From Clostridiales bacterium COT073_COT-073 (GTDB taxonomy: Bacteria; Bacillota; Clostridia; Lachnospirales; Vallitaleaceae), in NCBI GenBank assembly GCA_003858485.1, contig RQYD01000001.1, positions 62,001-126,000 of the forward strand: a DNA stretch of 64,000 nt. Reading direction: 5' to 3'. Below the pieces are notes generated by a model that had not been told where the DNA came from, ran no database searches, and worked only from the letters and a program-made list of their open reading frames with translations. Both the position numbers and the translations under genes were made by a program. Positions 17,966-25,299 of the stretch are shown here, piece by piece. Position 1 is the stretch's first letter, and each line of letters opens with the position of its first letter.

Positions 17966-19303
17966 TTATGGAAACATTGATATAATATCATTGATTGCTT
18001 CTTCCGGAGCGCGCAGGGAGCTTTCATTATACATTTCCTCAAAGGCCAATTCCAGACTTTCTGAAATCTCACTCCAATTTTCAATTTTAAAGAAACTTGG
18101 TGTATAGCCAGCGCTTTGTTCTAACATATCAAAAAATACTTTTTTACCCGGATCAGCCGTGACCTTTTCTTCCGCCACCACATCTTTTAAAACCGGTAAT
18201 TCATAGGATAAACGAGCCTTATTCATTTCTTTTCCGGTCCAGAATTTGATAAATTCCCAGGCCGCATCTTTATTGGCCGAATCCTTGGACATGGAAAGAC
18301 CGGAGGAGCTTAAAATACTGACTGATGGCTTGCCAAATCCCGGAATCTTAACCATGCCATAATTTAATCCGGCCTCATTAAATCTACCGATCGACCAGGC
18401 TCCATTGATATACATGGCTACTTTCCCGCCCAGCACTTCATTGGTGCCGCCGCCTTCTGTAGTGATGGCAATGCCTTCTTTTTCCATATCCTGGAACATT
18501 TTAAAGACAGCCATGCTCTTTTCATCATTAATTGAGCCATTCAGTTCACCTTTTTCATTGGAATAAGCGGCTCCGTTACTCCATAAATACATTTCAAAAT
18601 CGTAGGGATCGGGTTTTCTGGAAAAGGAAAATCCGGCTACCCCTTCATTTCCTTCCTTAACTTTTTTGGCGGCTGCTTTTAAATCTTCCCAGCTCCAGTC
18701 ATCTGTTGGGTATGCCACTCCCGCCTTATCAAATAAATCCTTATTATAATATAAGACATGGGTAGTATAGCCAACCGGAATTCCATAGACTTCTCCATTC
18801 ATCGAGTTGTATTCCCACAAAGTTTCATAGAAATTATTTTTATAATTTGCTCCCTCTTTTTCAATAAATGGATTTAAGTTTTCAAGGCCCTTATAATATG
18901 CCGGATAATTCCACATATACATTACATCCGGAGCATCTTTAGAGCCCATTCCGGCAGCAATTTTGGTATCATAATTATCACCATATGCTTCCATCACCAC
19001 TTCGATCGCATCTTGCGATTGATTAAACTGATCAACCAGTTTTTGCTGCTCAGTTAAGCTTTCGCTGTCATCCCAGGAAGCAAATCGGATCTTAACCTTG
19101 GCGGTACCGGTCTGTGTTTCTTTTTTTGGCTCTTCTTTCTTCGGTTCTTCTTTTTTAGGCTCTTCGGTTTTTTCTGTTTGCTTTTCGGCCGGTTTTGCAG
19201 TTTGCTCCTCTTTGGCCGGAGTCTTGGTGGTTTGACTACCACAGGCAGTTAATAATAACATCATGCTGAGCAAAAGGCTCATAAAAATTTTACTTTTTTT
19301 CAT
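17966..19303 (-). CDS. sugar ABC transporter substrate-binding lipoprotein (probable beta-galactosides)
   Basis: This is a 445-residue family 1 solute-binding lipoprotein. The signal peptide ends LLLTAC, with Cys21 as the lipidation site. It is followed by an unusually long lysine/glutamate/proline linker (about residues 25-65) containing three tandem KKEEP units. The binding domain includes KIRFASWDDSESLTEQQKLV and APDVMYMWNYPAYYKGLENL. The linker would hold the binding domain away from the cell wall. First gene of the minus-strand galactoside operon, behind a strong promoter with two operator-like palindromes. Beta-galactoside binding is inferred from LacZ. Confidence 0.88.
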   Translation of the reverse strand: MKKSKIFMSLLLSMMLLLTACGSQTTKTPAKEEQTAKPAEKQTEKTEEPKKEEPKKEEPKKETQTGTAKVKIRFASWDDSESLTEQQKLVDQFNQSQDAIEVVMEAYGDNYDTKIAAGMGSKDAPDVMYMWNYPAYYKGLENLNPFIEKEGANYKNNFYETLWEYNSMNGEVYGIPVGYTTHVLYYNKDLFDKAGVAYPTDDWSWEDLKAAAKKVKEGNEGVAGFSFSRKPDPYDFEMYLWSNGAAYSNEKGELNGSINDEKSMAVFKMFQDMEKEGIAITTEGGGTNEVLGGKVAMYINGAWSIGRFNEAGLNYGMVKIPGFGKPSVSILSSSGLSMSKDSANKDAAWEFIKFWTGKEMNKARLSYELPVLKDVVAEEKVTADPGKKVFFDMLEQSAGYTPSFFKIENWSEISESLELAFEEMYNESSLRAPEEAINDIISMFP

Positions 19304-19427
19304 GTTTTATCCCTCCGTTAAAATTGGTTGACTGGCCTGCTTTTTAAATCTTGCTGTTCAAAGCAGATGTTTTAAATTTTTTTCAACTACTAAAAGCAAC
19401 TTTTCCTCCTGTCATTGCCTTTTACTT

Positions 19428-19473
19428 ATTATAAAATAAATTTTAGTAAAATTCAAGTGTATTTTACTAAATA
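19428..19473 (-). promoter_or_regulatory. promoter with paired operator palindromes
   Basis: On the minus strand TTGAAT (19451-19456) and TATAAT (19428-19433) are 17 bases apart. A 13-base palindrome ATTTTAGTAAAAT (19440-19452) lies in the spacer. A second, TTTACTAAA (19463-19471), lies just upstream of the -35. Their centres are 21 bp apart, two helical turns, a spacing suited to cooperative repressor binding. The LacI-family protein at 8818-9810 is the natural candidate. Confidence 0.7.
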
Positions 19474-19537
19474 TTTTAGCCCGCTGCAAAAATTTTATTC
19501 TTTACCGACACCATTTGACAAAGAACCAAAATTTGCA

Positions 19538-19570
19538 TAAAAAAATGCCCTAAGCTCTCACTTAAGACAT
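19538..19570 (-). terminator. terminator of the yceD-rpmF operon
   Basis: The minus strand reads ATGTCTTAAG, a 6-base loop, then CTTAGGGCAT and a run of Ts. All ten stem positions pair if G-U is allowed. It lies 35 bases after the rpmF stop. Confidence 0.8.
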
Positions 19571-19604
19571 TTACTATTTTCTTTTTCGATTGTTTTTCAC
19601 AGAC

Positions 19605-19781
19605 TTATTTTACTTCCAATACAGCCTTGTTTTTATATGTGCCGCAGTTTTTGCAGGCTCTATGTGCTAAAACCGGCTCTCCACATTTGCTGCAAGTAGA
19701 CAGATTAGGCACTTCCATTTTCCAATTTGCACGTCTTTTATCTCTTCTCGCACTCGATACTTTTCCCTTAGGTACTGCCAT
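19605..19781 (-). CDS. rpmF: 50S ribosomal protein L32
   Basis: This 58-residue ribosomal protein begins AVPKGKVSSARRDKRRANWK. It carries the zinc-binding pattern CSKCGEPVLAHRACKNCG (four cysteines, CxxC...CxxC). The zinc-binding form is complete, so this is not the Zn-independent paralogue. The ATG follows AAGGAGGTG. It lies two bases downstream of the yceD gene, a widely conserved pair. It assembles into the large ribosomal subunit near the peptidyl transferase centre. Confidence 0.96.
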   Translation of the reverse strand: MAVPKGKVSSARRDKRRANWKMEVPNLSTCSKCGEPVLAHRACKNCGTYKNKAVLEVK

Positions 19782-19783
19782 GA

Positions 19784-20272
19784 CTACACCTCCTTAAAAT
19801 TATTTTCAAATAGTTCTTTCAGTCCAGCAAATCGAATGTCAACCGCCCCCGCCTGATGACATTCACAGGCCTCATCATTCTTATTTTTTCCGCAATCCGG
19901 ACAAATTCCCAAGCATTCTTCTTTGCACAATACTTTTGTTGGAAAATTCAAAATTGCTTCTTCTCGAATTAACTCATCCAAATCCAGGATATGACCGTCT
20001 TCCTCCAGCAGAATATCGCGGGTAAAGCTCAAATCCATCGGTTTGCTGACATTGGCCATACAGCGGTCACAAATCAGCTGCCACCCAAAGTGAAACTGGC
20101 CACGCAAAAACACTTCCTGTTCATTGGTTTTATGAAAATCAAGCTCGGCCTTCACCGGCTCGGCTGTCATCTCCACCAAACTGCCGCTCACTTCTATTCC
20201 ACGCGCCGGAAGTTCCTCAACTAACCGGACATCATCCTGTTCATAAAACAATTCATCTAAATTAATTTTCAT
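19784..20272 (-). CDS. yceD: YceD/DUF177 family protein
   Basis: This 162-residue protein of the DUF177 family is encoded immediately before rpmF, its conserved neighbour. It contains CDRCMANVSKPMDLSF in the middle and a C-terminal cysteine cluster (CKEECLGICPDCGKNKND...CECH), probably metal-binding. The family is linked to 23S rRNA or ribosome biogenesis, but its exact activity was not readable here. AAGGAG precedes the ATG. Confidence 0.9.
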   Translation of the reverse strand: MKINLDELFYEQDDVRLVEELPARGIEVSGSLVEMTAEPVKAELDFHKTNEQEVFLRGQFHFGWQLICDRCMANVSKPMDLSFTRDILLEEDGHILDLDELIREEAILNFPTKVLCKEECLGICPDCGKNKNDEACECHQAGAVDIRFAGLKELFENNFKEV

Positions 20273-20347
20273 CGAATCGTTCTCCTTGGCTGACTGAATA
20301 CATCACAAGCTATTATACCCATTTCCCCAAAAAATGTCAAGCAAAAA

Positions 20348-20443
20348 GTTCGCTCAAATTCTTCCGACTTAGAAATACCAAAGGCGAACTTTTAGTTTTT
20401 CTGCCGGCGACCACAGGAGCCTTGTTCGGAGAGGCAGAAAATT
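20348..20443. repeat. palindromic repeat pair R1-R2, upstream copies
   Basis: R1 (20348-20389) starts GTTCGCTCAAATTCTTCC and ends GGCGAAC. With flanking A and T runs its ends form a 10-bp stem AAAAGTTCGC/GCGAACTTTT. R2 (20401-20443) contains CCGGCGACCACAGGAG and ends in GGCAGAAAA, pairing with TTTTCTGCC at its start. R1 recurs at 20514-20560 and R2 at 20891-20932, so the toxin locus is bracketed by these units. Confidence 0.75.
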
Positions 20444-20513
20444 GCGCAGCAATTTGCGTTCGTACCGTCGTATGACAGACTAAGATGCCATTTGGTCAAG
20501 ACGGAAAAACATC

Positions 20514-20560
20514 GTTCGCTCAAATTCTTCCGGACTTAGAAATGCCAAAGGCGAACTTTT
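20514..20560. repeat. palindromic repeat R1, second copy
   Basis: This is a near-identical copy of 20348-20389, with one inserted base and one substitution. It ends five bases before the -35 of the toxin promoter, with the same terminal GTTCGC/GCGAAC pairing. Confidence 0.75.
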
Positions 20561-20564
20561 GTTC

Positions 20565-20593
20565 TTGATTTTCTCTTAGGATTCTGTTATGAT
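20565..20593 (+). promoter_or_regulatory. toxin mRNA promoter
   Basis: TTGATT (20565-20570) and TATGAT (20588-20593) are exactly 17 bases apart. The expected transcript starts near 20600 and carries a leader of about 58 bases. In it, CCTCC (20626-20630 region) can pair with the Shine-Dalgarno GGGAGG, and CCACC with GGTGG, so translation is probably restrained by leader structure. Confidence 0.7.
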
Positions 20594-20657
20594 TACCTTG
20601 GAGCAATCGTGTACAAGGTGTCTTGCCTCCAACTTCCACCGAAGGGAGGTGGTGCAT

Positions 20658-20744
20658 ATGTCAACATTTGAAGCTTTATCTCTAATGATCTTGTTTGGAA
20701 TGTTAATCATTGCACTTTTAAAAGACAACAAGCAAAATAAATAA
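20658..20744 (+). CDS. small hydrophobic type I toxin, holin-like (Hol_Tox/TxpA-like)
   Basis: This 28-residue peptide is MSTFEALSLMILFGMLIIAL followed by a charged tail LKDNKQNK. The pattern MSxxEALxLMIxFGMLIIALL is that of the putative holin-like toxins of Firmicutes, which insert in the membrane. A strong GGGAGGTGG ribosome binding site lies seven bases upstream. The gene is overlapped at its 3' end by a convergent antisense transcript with its own promoter and terminator, the arrangement of txpA/ratA. It is not next to phage genes, so a chromosomal toxin rather than a lysis holin is likely. Confidence 0.85.
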   Translation: MSTFEALSLMILFGMLIIALLKDNKQNK

Positions 20745-20831
20745 GCTTTCCCTTGTACTTTGGCATGTCCCGGGAAAGCTTATCTTCAAGTAGACCAGGA
20801 GGCAGACCACTTTATGGGCGGTTGCTCCTTT
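20741..20831 (-). ncRNA. antisense RNA antitoxin (RatA-like)
   Basis: Transcription from the minus-strand promoter at 20838-20866 would start near 20831 and run against the toxin mRNA. It would end at a perfect 12-bp hairpin (ATAAGCTTTCCC at 20741-20752 with GGGAAAGCTTAT at 20772-20783) followed by TTATTTT. The product of about 90-100 bases is complementary to the 3' part of the toxin mRNA, including its stop codon. The extent is predicted from signals, not measured. Confidence 0.75.
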
Positions 20832-20833
20832 TT
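20797..20833 (+). terminator. toxin mRNA terminator
   Basis: AGGAGGCAGACC pairs with GGTTGCTCCT (two bulged bases) and is followed by TTTTT. It places the toxin mRNA 3' end about 90 bases after the stop codon, giving full overlap with the antisense RNA. Confidence 0.7.
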
Positions 20834-20837
20834 ATTT

Positions 20838-20866
20838 ATTATAACAAATTTTTTTTAATCTGTAAA
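20838..20866 (-). promoter_or_regulatory. antitoxin RNA promoter
   Basis: On the minus strand TTTACA (20861-20866) and TATAAT (20838-20843) are separated by 17 bases. This is a consensus-grade promoter, stronger than the toxin's, as expected for an unstable antisense antitoxin made in excess. Confidence 0.8.
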
Positions 20867-20890
20867 GAATATCTGCCATAAAATCATTTT

Positions 20891-20932
20891 TCTACCGGCG
20901 ACCACAGGAGTCTATTCCAGAGAGGCAGAAAA
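20891..20932. repeat. palindromic repeat R2, second copy
   Basis: This copy of 20401-20443 is recognisable by CCGGCGACCACAGGAG and the end AGAGGCAGAAAAT. It abuts the stop codon of the DUF454 gene. The terminal pairing has one mismatch compared with the other copy. Confidence 0.7.
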
Positions 20933-20936
20933 TCCT

Positions 20937-21341
20937 TTACTCGGTGACCACTTTGGTTTTTACCCGGAAAGCAAAATACCACATATGAAATACCCAAATA
21001 ATTGCTAATACTACCCGGCCGACCACCGTTGCCCGCATCATAATAAAACCGATCGTCATCAGGATCGTGATCAGGATCATTACTCTGATTTTAGCAGATT
21101 TGGTCATTCCCTGGCCTTTGACATAATCCTCTAAATTATTTTTATATAATTTAGTATTTTTAAACCAGAGATCCAGCTTTTTTGAGCTTTTGCCAAAGCA
21201 AACTGCTGCCATCAGCAGGAAAGGGAAAGCCGGCAGCATCGGCAGAGCTGCTCCAACCGCCCCCAGTATCAAACCAATACAGCCCAATACAATATAAATG
21301 ATCTTTTTCAGGCTTATCTTTTCCTTATTTGGTGTTCCCAT
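20937..21341 (-). CDS. DUF454 (YbaN family) inner-membrane protein
   Basis: This 134-residue protein has hydrophobic segments near residues 13-45 and 88-125. The family block is GLILGAVGAALPMLPAFPFL followed by LMAAVCFGKSSKKLDLWF. The function of YbaN/DUF454 is not established. It lies downstream of a two-gene ABC exporter on the same strand; a 286-base gap separates them, so co-transcription is possible but not shown. GGAGGAAATC precedes the ATG. Confidence 0.85.
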   Translation of the reverse strand: MGTPNKEKISLKKIIYIVLGCIGLILGAVGAALPMLPAFPFLLMAAVCFGKSSKKLDLWFKNTKLYKNNLEDYVKGQGMTKSAKIRVMILITILMTIGFIMMRATVVGRVVLAIIWVFHMWYFAFRVKTKVVTE

Positions 21342-21627
21342 GATTTCCTCCTTTGTCTTTTCCCTGATTTACATCCTGTTTATTTTGAGCTTTCTTGTCC
21401 CGCCGGAGCCGCTGCCATGTATCAAATACATGTTTCCAGCCAATCACCGGTCGATAAAACAATAATCTGGGTCCGGCCCTCCAGCTGCCAGCCGCCAATT
21501 TTTTCACTTTTCAAACAAATGAAAATTTAAAAATCCTTTTTGCCCATAGCCCGAAAGACTCCTTACCCGACCACTTTTTCAGCATCTAAGCCTGTCTGAT
21601 TTCTCCGGACCATAGCCTGAAAGGTTC

Positions 21628-23283
21628 TCAACTAACCCGGCCACTTTCCACCGAATACACTTTATCGGCAATCGTCATGGTCGACAGCCGATGTGAAACT
21701 AAAACGGTTGTTCGCTGGCCATCTTCTTTCAAGGCTTTTAAAATAACTGCTTCATTCAGGCTGTCCAAATTACTGGTCGGCTCATCTAGCAGCAGCAGTG
21801 GTGCATTATGCAGAAATGCTCTGGCCAGTCCGATCCGCTGGCGTTCGCCGCCAGATAAAGTATCTCCCAGCTCTCCAACCTCAGTGGCATAACCATCGGG
21901 CAATGTCATAATAAAATCATGAATTGATGCTTTTCGGCAGGCTGCTTCAATTTCCTCAGCAGTGGCATCCAGTTTAGCCACCCGAATATTGTTTTCAATA
22001 CTGTCTTTAAACAGCACAGTTTCTTGGGTAACATAACCTTCCATATCTCTCAGGCTTTTGGTTTTGATCTCTTTGACATCATGACCGGAAATTGTAATTT
22101 GCCCTTTATCCCGATCCCAAAAACGCATCAAAAGTTTAAGCATGGTCGATTTCCCGCTGCCGGATTTGCCAATTAAACCAATGATCCCACCTGGCTGAAT
22201 TTCCATACTGAAATCATTTAATACGGCTTCTTCCTCATAGGCAAAATCAACTCCGGCCAGGGAAGCTCCGGTGAACTCAGGACTTGCTCCCTCCTTATTT
22301 TCCTCAATCATCGGTTCTTCTTCTAAAATATCGAGCACCCGATTAGCAGCAGCAATGGTATGACTAAGGCCACTTCCCAAATTAGCAATCGCCAGCACTG
22401 CCCCAAAAGAAGATGACATGGCAATGGTCGGAATGATCACCCCGTTTAAATCCACCTGCCCGCCTAAATATAAAAAGCTGCTGACTGCAAACATCAGCAA
22501 AGTAAAAAACAAAACCAAAAATCCGGAAATTGCAAAATTTTTACCAGCCTGATCTTTTAATTTCTTCTCCCACTCCGACATTTCATCGGTTTGGGCATTG
22601 ATTTGCAGCAAACGTTCCTCTCCGTTTTGGTACTGAATACTTTCCCTGAGTCCACGCAAAGAGTCAAGGAAAAAGGAATTCAGTTCACCAAAGCGGTGAC
22701 GATGTTCTTTGCCTAAACCCTCCGCTTTTCGGGCAATAAAATACGGCAATACCACTCCCACCGCCAAATAAGCCAAAAATGCAATTGCCCCCAAAATCAT
22801 ATGATAGGAGCCAATAAAGCCAGTCATAATCAAACTGATGACTACGGCAATACAAACCGGCGAAATGGTATGGGCATAAAACACTTCCAACAGCTCAATA
22901 TCACTGGTAATCACCGATATTAAATTCCCCTTATCTTTACCTTCCAATTTAGCCGGTGCCAATTTACGCAGATTGGCAAAAACTTTATCCCGAATCAAAG
23001 CCAACAGTTTAAAGGCAATATAATGATTGGCCGCCTGCTCAGCATAGCGCAGGATGCCACGACAGACAGCAAAGACAACCAATAGTCCAAAAATTGTTTT
23101 AAGTGGCAGGCTATTTTCTGCCCCCAATACACTGATAATTGCAAAGCCGCCCAAAGTAGTAATGCCAATTGCAGCCAAAAACCCCAAAATTCCCATTGTA
23201 ATGGCTGCAATCATAACACCAGTCAAAGGCCGCACCAAGCCAATCAAACCTCCCAGAGCTTTAATTGCAGTCCGCTGTTTCAT
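21628..23283 (-). CDS. ABC exporter half-transporter, CydC-like (second subunit)
   Basis: This 551-residue fusion has an N-terminal six-helix membrane domain (to about residue 310) and a C-terminal ATPase. The ATPase shows Walker A GKSGSGKST, signature LSGGERQRIGLARAFL, Walker B LLLLDEPTS and the switch histidine in VLVSHRLS. It overlaps the upstream exporter gene by 23 bases, and GAGGAGGAA precedes its ATG. The pair resembles CydDC-type thiol exporters and IrtAB/YbtPQ-type siderophore transporters in architecture; no cytochrome bd genes are adjacent, so the substrate is open. Confidence 0.85.
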   Translation of the reverse strand: MKQRTAIKALGGLIGLVRPLTGVMIAAITMGILGFLAAIGITTLGGFAIISVLGAENSLPLKTIFGLLVVFAVCRGILRYAEQAANHYIAFKLLALIRDKVFANLRKLAPAKLEGKDKGNLISVITSDIELLEVFYAHTISPVCIAVVISLIMTGFIGSYHMILGAIAFLAYLAVGVVLPYFIARKAEGLGKEHRHRFGELNSFFLDSLRGLRESIQYQNGEERLLQINAQTDEMSEWEKKLKDQAGKNFAISGFLVLFFTLLMFAVSSFLYLGGQVDLNGVIIPTIAMSSSFGAVLAIANLGSGLSHTIAAANRVLDILEEEPMIEENKEGASPEFTGASLAGVDFAYEEEAVLNDFSMEIQPGGIIGLIGKSGSGKSTMLKLLMRFWDRDKGQITISGHDVKEIKTKSLRDMEGYVTQETVLFKDSIENNIRVAKLDATAEEIEAACRKASIHDFIMTLPDGYATEVGELGDTLSGGERQRIGLARAFLHNAPLLLLDEPTSNLDSLNEAVILKALKEDGQRTTVLVSHRLSTMTIADKVYSVESGRVS

Positions 23284-25012
23284 GGATAATTCCTCCTCTG
23301 TATTTTTCCAAATTCATTTGTGCATTCCATAAATTGGCGTAAACAGCTTGTTTTTGCAAAAGGTCTTCATGCCTTCCGCTTTCCTTTAAATCGCCATTTG
23401 CCATCACATAAATTCTGTCAGCTTTGACCACATTGGCCAATCGGTGGGAAATTAAAACAATGCTTTTGTCCTTAGCCAGCTCATGCAGGAGCTGTAAAAT
23501 ATCATTTTCACTTTCCACATCAATATTGCTGGTGGCTTCATCAAAAATATAAATCTGACTGTCATGCAGAAGCGCCCTGGCTACCGCCAGTCTTTGTTTC
23601 TGTCCGCCGGAAAAATTTTCTCCCTTTTCCGTCAACACTGTTTCCAGTCCATTTTCGGTCTTTAGAAAATCAGCCAGATTAACTTTTGCCAAAGCCGCCC
23701 ACATTTCTGCTTCTGTCGCCTCTGGTCTGGCCATCAATAAATTTTCTCTGACTGTTCCCTTAAAAATATAACTGCGAATCCCGATTAAAGTAATATTTTC
23801 TTTTAAATTCGTCTGATTGACAGAATTTAATTCGAGGCTGCCAATTTGCGCAGAACCGGTGTATTGCCTGTTTTCACCTGATAATATACCGGCAATGGTG
23901 GACTTGCCGCAGCCGCTTTCACCAACAATGGCGGTAAAGCCTGTAGCCGGTATCTCCATTGACACCTGCCTGACCACTGTTCTTTGATTATCATAAGAAT
24001 AAGATAGATTGCGCAGCACAATATTGGTATCCTCAATGATTCCGCTTTGCACCTCATCTTCCGGTAAATCCAGCAAACGGAAGATTTTTTCACTGGCTGC
24101 CATGCCATTCATGGCCACATGAAAAAAGCTGCCTAAAAGCCGAAGCGGCAAGAAAAAATCGGCCGATAACATAATAATGACAAAGCAGCCCATCACTCCA
24201 ATATGCCCGGCTGCAAACTCCCGAACAGCCATAATAATTCCCAGAGCGGCACCACCATAGGCGATCCAGTCCATAATGGTAATAGAATTAAGCTGCATGG
24301 TCAGCACTTTCATGGTGATCCGGCGAAAATGCTCAGCTTCTTTGTTCATTTCCTGATGTTTATATTCATCGGACTGATAAATTTTTAAAGTGGTCAGTCC
24401 CTGTAAATTTTCTAAAAAGCTGTTGCCCAACTTGACATATTGTCCCCAATATTTGGCCAATAAGCGTTTGGCAAATTTTTGTACTAAAATAATCGATAGT
24501 GGAATCAGCGGTACACATAAAAATAATACCAACGCAGATACAAAGCTAATCGGGGCCAACACTGCAAACAACACTACCGGCGCAAGCAGAGAATAAAAAA
24601 ATTGGGGCAAATAAGAACCAAAGTAAATCTCCAGCTGCTCGACCCCTTCGACTGAAGCCTGCACAACTTCGGCCGTTGACACCTTTTCGCTGTAACTGCT
24701 ACCCAGTTTTAAAAGTTTCTGGTAAATCTTTTCCCGTAAAATGCGTTTGACACTTTTGGATGCCATATAACTCTGATAAATAGCTTTACGGGTGCAAACA
24801 ATTTTAAGTACCAAAGCCACCAGCATCAGCAAAGTCGCCACCATAAAATCCCGGTTTTGCACAGTTCCGGCCACCAGCCCCTGGATCAAAAAGCCAAGTA
24901 CAAACATAATTACAATATTAGCGGTCAAAGATAACATTTGTAATAAAATATTCCGGCCAATATGCTTTTTTGAATCCGGAGCCATTCGAATCAGCCTTTT
25001 ATTTATCATCAT
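23261..25012 (-). CDS. ABC exporter half-transporter, CydD-like (first subunit)
   Basis: This 583-residue fusion pairs with the next gene to form a heterodimeric exporter. The membrane domain occupies about residues 20-300. The ATPase has Walker A GESGCGKST, signature FSGGQKQRLAVARALL, Walker B IYIFDEATSNID and VLISHRLANV. I chose the ATG at 25012 because AAAGGAAA precedes it; the longer frame to 25066 has no RBS. An inverted repeat GTTAGC-GATT-GCTAAC lies about 65 bases upstream and suggests repressor control. Confidence 0.85.
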   Translation of the reverse strand: MMINKRLIRMAPDSKKHIGRNILLQMLSLTANIVIMFVLGFLIQGLVAGTVQNRDFMVATLLMLVALVLKIVCTRKAIYQSYMASKSVKRILREKIYQKLLKLGSSYSEKVSTAEVVQASVEGVEQLEIYFGSYLPQFFYSLLAPVVLFAVLAPISFVSALVLFLCVPLIPLSIILVQKFAKRLLAKYWGQYVKLGNSFLENLQGLTTLKIYQSDEYKHQEMNKEAEHFRRITMKVLTMQLNSITIMDWIAYGGAALGIIMAVREFAAGHIGVMGCFVIIMLSADFFLPLRLLGSFFHVAMNGMAASEKIFRLLDLPEDEVQSGIIEDTNIVLRNLSYSYDNQRTVVRQVSMEIPATGFTAIVGESGCGKSTIAGILSGENRQYTGSAQIGSLELNSVNQTNLKENITLIGIRSYIFKGTVRENLLMARPEATEAEMWAALAKVNLADFLKTENGLETVLTEKGENFSGGQKQRLAVARALLHDSQIYIFDEATSNIDVESENDILQLLHELAKDKSIVLISHRLANVVKADRIYVMANGDLKESGRHEDLLQKQAVYANLWNAQMNLEKYRGGIIHETADCN

Positions 25013-25062
25013 AGTCTTTTTTTCCTTTCTCTTATCCGTTTCGGCTGGCTTTCTGCCTGAGG

Positions 25063-25090
25063 CCAAAACTTTTGGTTAGCGATTGCTAAC
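25063..25090 (-). promoter_or_regulatory. palindromic operator before the ABC exporter genes
   Basis: Two adjacent palindromes are seen: CCAAAACTTTTGG (25063-25075) and GTTAGC-GATT-GCTAAC (25075-25090). The second resembles the TTAG...CTAA half-site pattern of DtxR-type metalloregulators, but the match is loose. It stands between the chemoreceptor gene and the exporter start, in the expected promoter region. Confidence 0.55.
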
Positions 25091-25299
25091 TATTTTCTTA
25101 TCTTAACATCTCCTTCTCTAAATGACAAGTCCTATCTTTTAGCATTTTTATCATAAAAAAAGACCCTGCAGAACAGAGTTTTTCAAATCGAATATGATTA
25201 AACAATATTCGGGAAATTCCCTATTCCGCAGAGATCCTGATTCTGGTTTTTAACTGCAAAGCACTAAGCTAAGCAGAAAACTTTCAATAGTCCTCGTTT

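Noticed and set aside
20658-20744. Phage holin
   Set aside because: No phage genes nearby, and the antisense promoter and terminator arrangement is that of a type I toxin-antitoxin locus.
21325-21507. 60-residue frame (GTG start) between the DUF454 and ABC exporter genes
   Set aside because: Weak RBS, low-complexity Lys/Asn/Gly-rich end and no family resemblance. It fills an otherwise empty gap, so a small protein is not excluded.
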